DNA of 64,000 nt, taken from CAWGXZ01 sp963826695 (GTDB lineage: Bacteria > Pseudomonadota > Gammaproteobacteria > Burkholderiales > Burkholderiaceae_C). The stretch lies in assembly GCA_963826695.1 (NCBI GenBank), contig CAWGXZ010000001.1:186001-250000 (forward strand), given 5' to 3'. The notes under the pieces are model-generated. The model ran no database searches. It was not told the DNA's origin and saw only the letters and a list, made by a program, of their open reading frames with translations. Both the position numbers and the translations under genes were made by a program. This document shows, piece after piece, positions 63,342 through 64,000 of this stretch (position 1 is the stretch's first letter; every line of letters begins with the position of its first letter).

Positions 63342-64000
63342 ATGTTCCAGCACGTCGAGCCCTATGCGGGCGATCCGATCCTGACGCTCAACGAAAACTT
63401 CGGCAAGGACCCGCGGCCGCACAAGATCAACCTGTCGATCGGCGTCTATTTCGACGATGCCGGCCGGCTGCCGGTGCTGCAGGCGGTGCGCGCCGCCGAA
63501 AGCGCCATGCTGCAGTCGATCGGCGCTCGTCCGTACCTGCCGATGGAGGGGGCGGCGAATTACCGCGCCGCGGTGCAGGCGCTGCTGTTCGGCGCGGACC
63601 ATGAGGCGGTGCGCAGCGGCCGCGTCGTGACCATCCAGACGGTCGGCGGCTCGGGCGGTCTGAAGGTCGGCGGCGACTTCCTCAAGCGCTGGTTTGCGCA
63701 GTCGCAGGTCTGGGTCAGCGACCCGACCTGGGACAACCACCGGGCGATGTTCGAAGGCGCCGGCTTTGCGGTCTCGACCTACCCGTACTACGACGCTGCC
63801 AGCGGCGGGCTGCGCTTCGACGAGATGCTCGCCACGCTCGAAACCCTGCCGCCGCAGAGCATCGTGCTGCTGCACGCCTGCTGCCACAACCCGACCGGCG
63901 TCGACCTTGCGCCGGCGCAGTGGCAGCAGCTGATTCCGGTCATCCACCGCCGGCGGCTGATTCCGTATGTCGACATCGCCTACCAGGGCTTCGGCGACGG
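63342..64000 (+). CDS. Aromatic/aspartate aminotransferase, N-terminal part
   Basis: First 219 codons of a fold-type I PLP enzyme that runs past the window edge. FQHVEPYAGDPILTLNENFG, INLSIGVYFDDAGRLPVLQA, YLPMEGAANYRAAVQALLFG, TVGGSGGLKVGGDFLKRWF, DPTWDNHRAMFEGAGF and HACCHNPTGVDLAPAQW match TyrB/AspC class Ib. The PLP lysine lies beyond the window. ATG 63342 is 28 bp after the permease gene. Confidence 0.92.
   Translation, partial: MFQHVEPYAGDPILTLNENFGKDPRPHKINLSIGVYFDDAGRLPVLQAVRAAESAMLQSIGARPYLPMEGAANYRAAVQALLFGADHEAVRSGRVVTIQTVGGSGGLKVGGDFLKRWFAQSQVWVSDPTWDNHRAMFEGAGFAVSTYPYYDAASGGLRFDEMLATLETLPPQSIVLLHACCHNPTGVDLAPAQWQQLIPVIHRRRLIPYVDIAYQGFGD

Overview
This 64-kb window is high-GC chromosomal DNA of a betaproteobacterium, most probably a Burkholderiales member of the Comamonadaceae or Rubrivivax-Leptothrix type. 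Reasons: two Bug/TctC-type periplasmic binding proteins, a long MaeB malic enzyme with a phosphotransacetylase tail, the order heptosyltransferase - CHCC zinc-finger protein - ilvE, a PHB-depolymerase-type esterase, cytochrome c5-like haem proteins and a heavy bias to G/C in third codon positions. There is no phage, integrase, transposase or CRISPR array. The lineage call is inference from gene content.

Layout. 1-9.0 kb: C4-dicarboxylate module (E3 lipoamide dehydrogenase end, malic enzyme, DctA, NDH-2, DctB, DctD); the first 2.6 kb carries seven single-base insertions that break lpdA and maeB. 9.0-12.6 kb: small accessory genes (a 40-aa ORF behind a TAGGG-TTTT-CCCTA palindrome, a Cys-rich secreted protein, an orphan AbrB-type antitoxin), a secreted CE1/PHB-depolymerase-like esterase and a chorismate-lyase-like protein. 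12.6-18.2 kb (minus): an IclR regulator heading a complete Liv-type ABC importer (iclR-livG-livF-livK-livH-livM). 18.4-25.6 kb: two UPF0149 paralogues, three phosphoesterases (calcineurin-like, PhoD, PhoA-like lipoprotein), a thioesterase and RlpA, with a perfect 36-bp palindrome in front of the PhoA-like gene. 25.6-33.9 kb: Fpg/Nei-family glycosylase with an altered N-terminus, 2'-5' RNA ligase-like protein, amidase, a 1073-aa REC-GAF-PAS-GAF-GGDEF-EAL protein, a small conserved protein and a lipoprotein esterase.

34.0-39.4 kb is the most distinctive region. An HTH-citrate synthase fusion protein faces a catabolic cluster (2-hydroxyacid dehydrogenase, Bug protein, a decayed FAH-family gene, SDR dehydrogenase, second Bug protein) across an AT-rich divergent promoter that contains a perfect 10-1-10 palindrome. 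I read this as a regulator built on a metabolic-enzyme fold.

39.6-51.7 kb is mostly housekeeping: tRNA-Arg(CCG), a dihaem cytochrome c with a clear terminator, a YheT-type hydrolase, purU (frameshifted), an ECF sigma/anti-sigma pair, waaF (frameshifted), a zinc-finger protein, ilvE, radA, an enolase-superfamily enzyme, arfB and a thioesterase. A 194-bp inverted-repeat element with a hairpin in each arm lies downstream of radA. 51.7-55.8 kb (minus) is a yjbEFGH/gfcABCD-type exopolysaccharide export operon in which YjbG and YjbH are fused. Divergent to it is a 969-aa Ser/Thr kinase with long coiled coils and one membrane span, followed by a glycine-zipper protein. The window ends with alr, lplT, an EamA permease and the start of an aromatic/aspartate aminotransferase.
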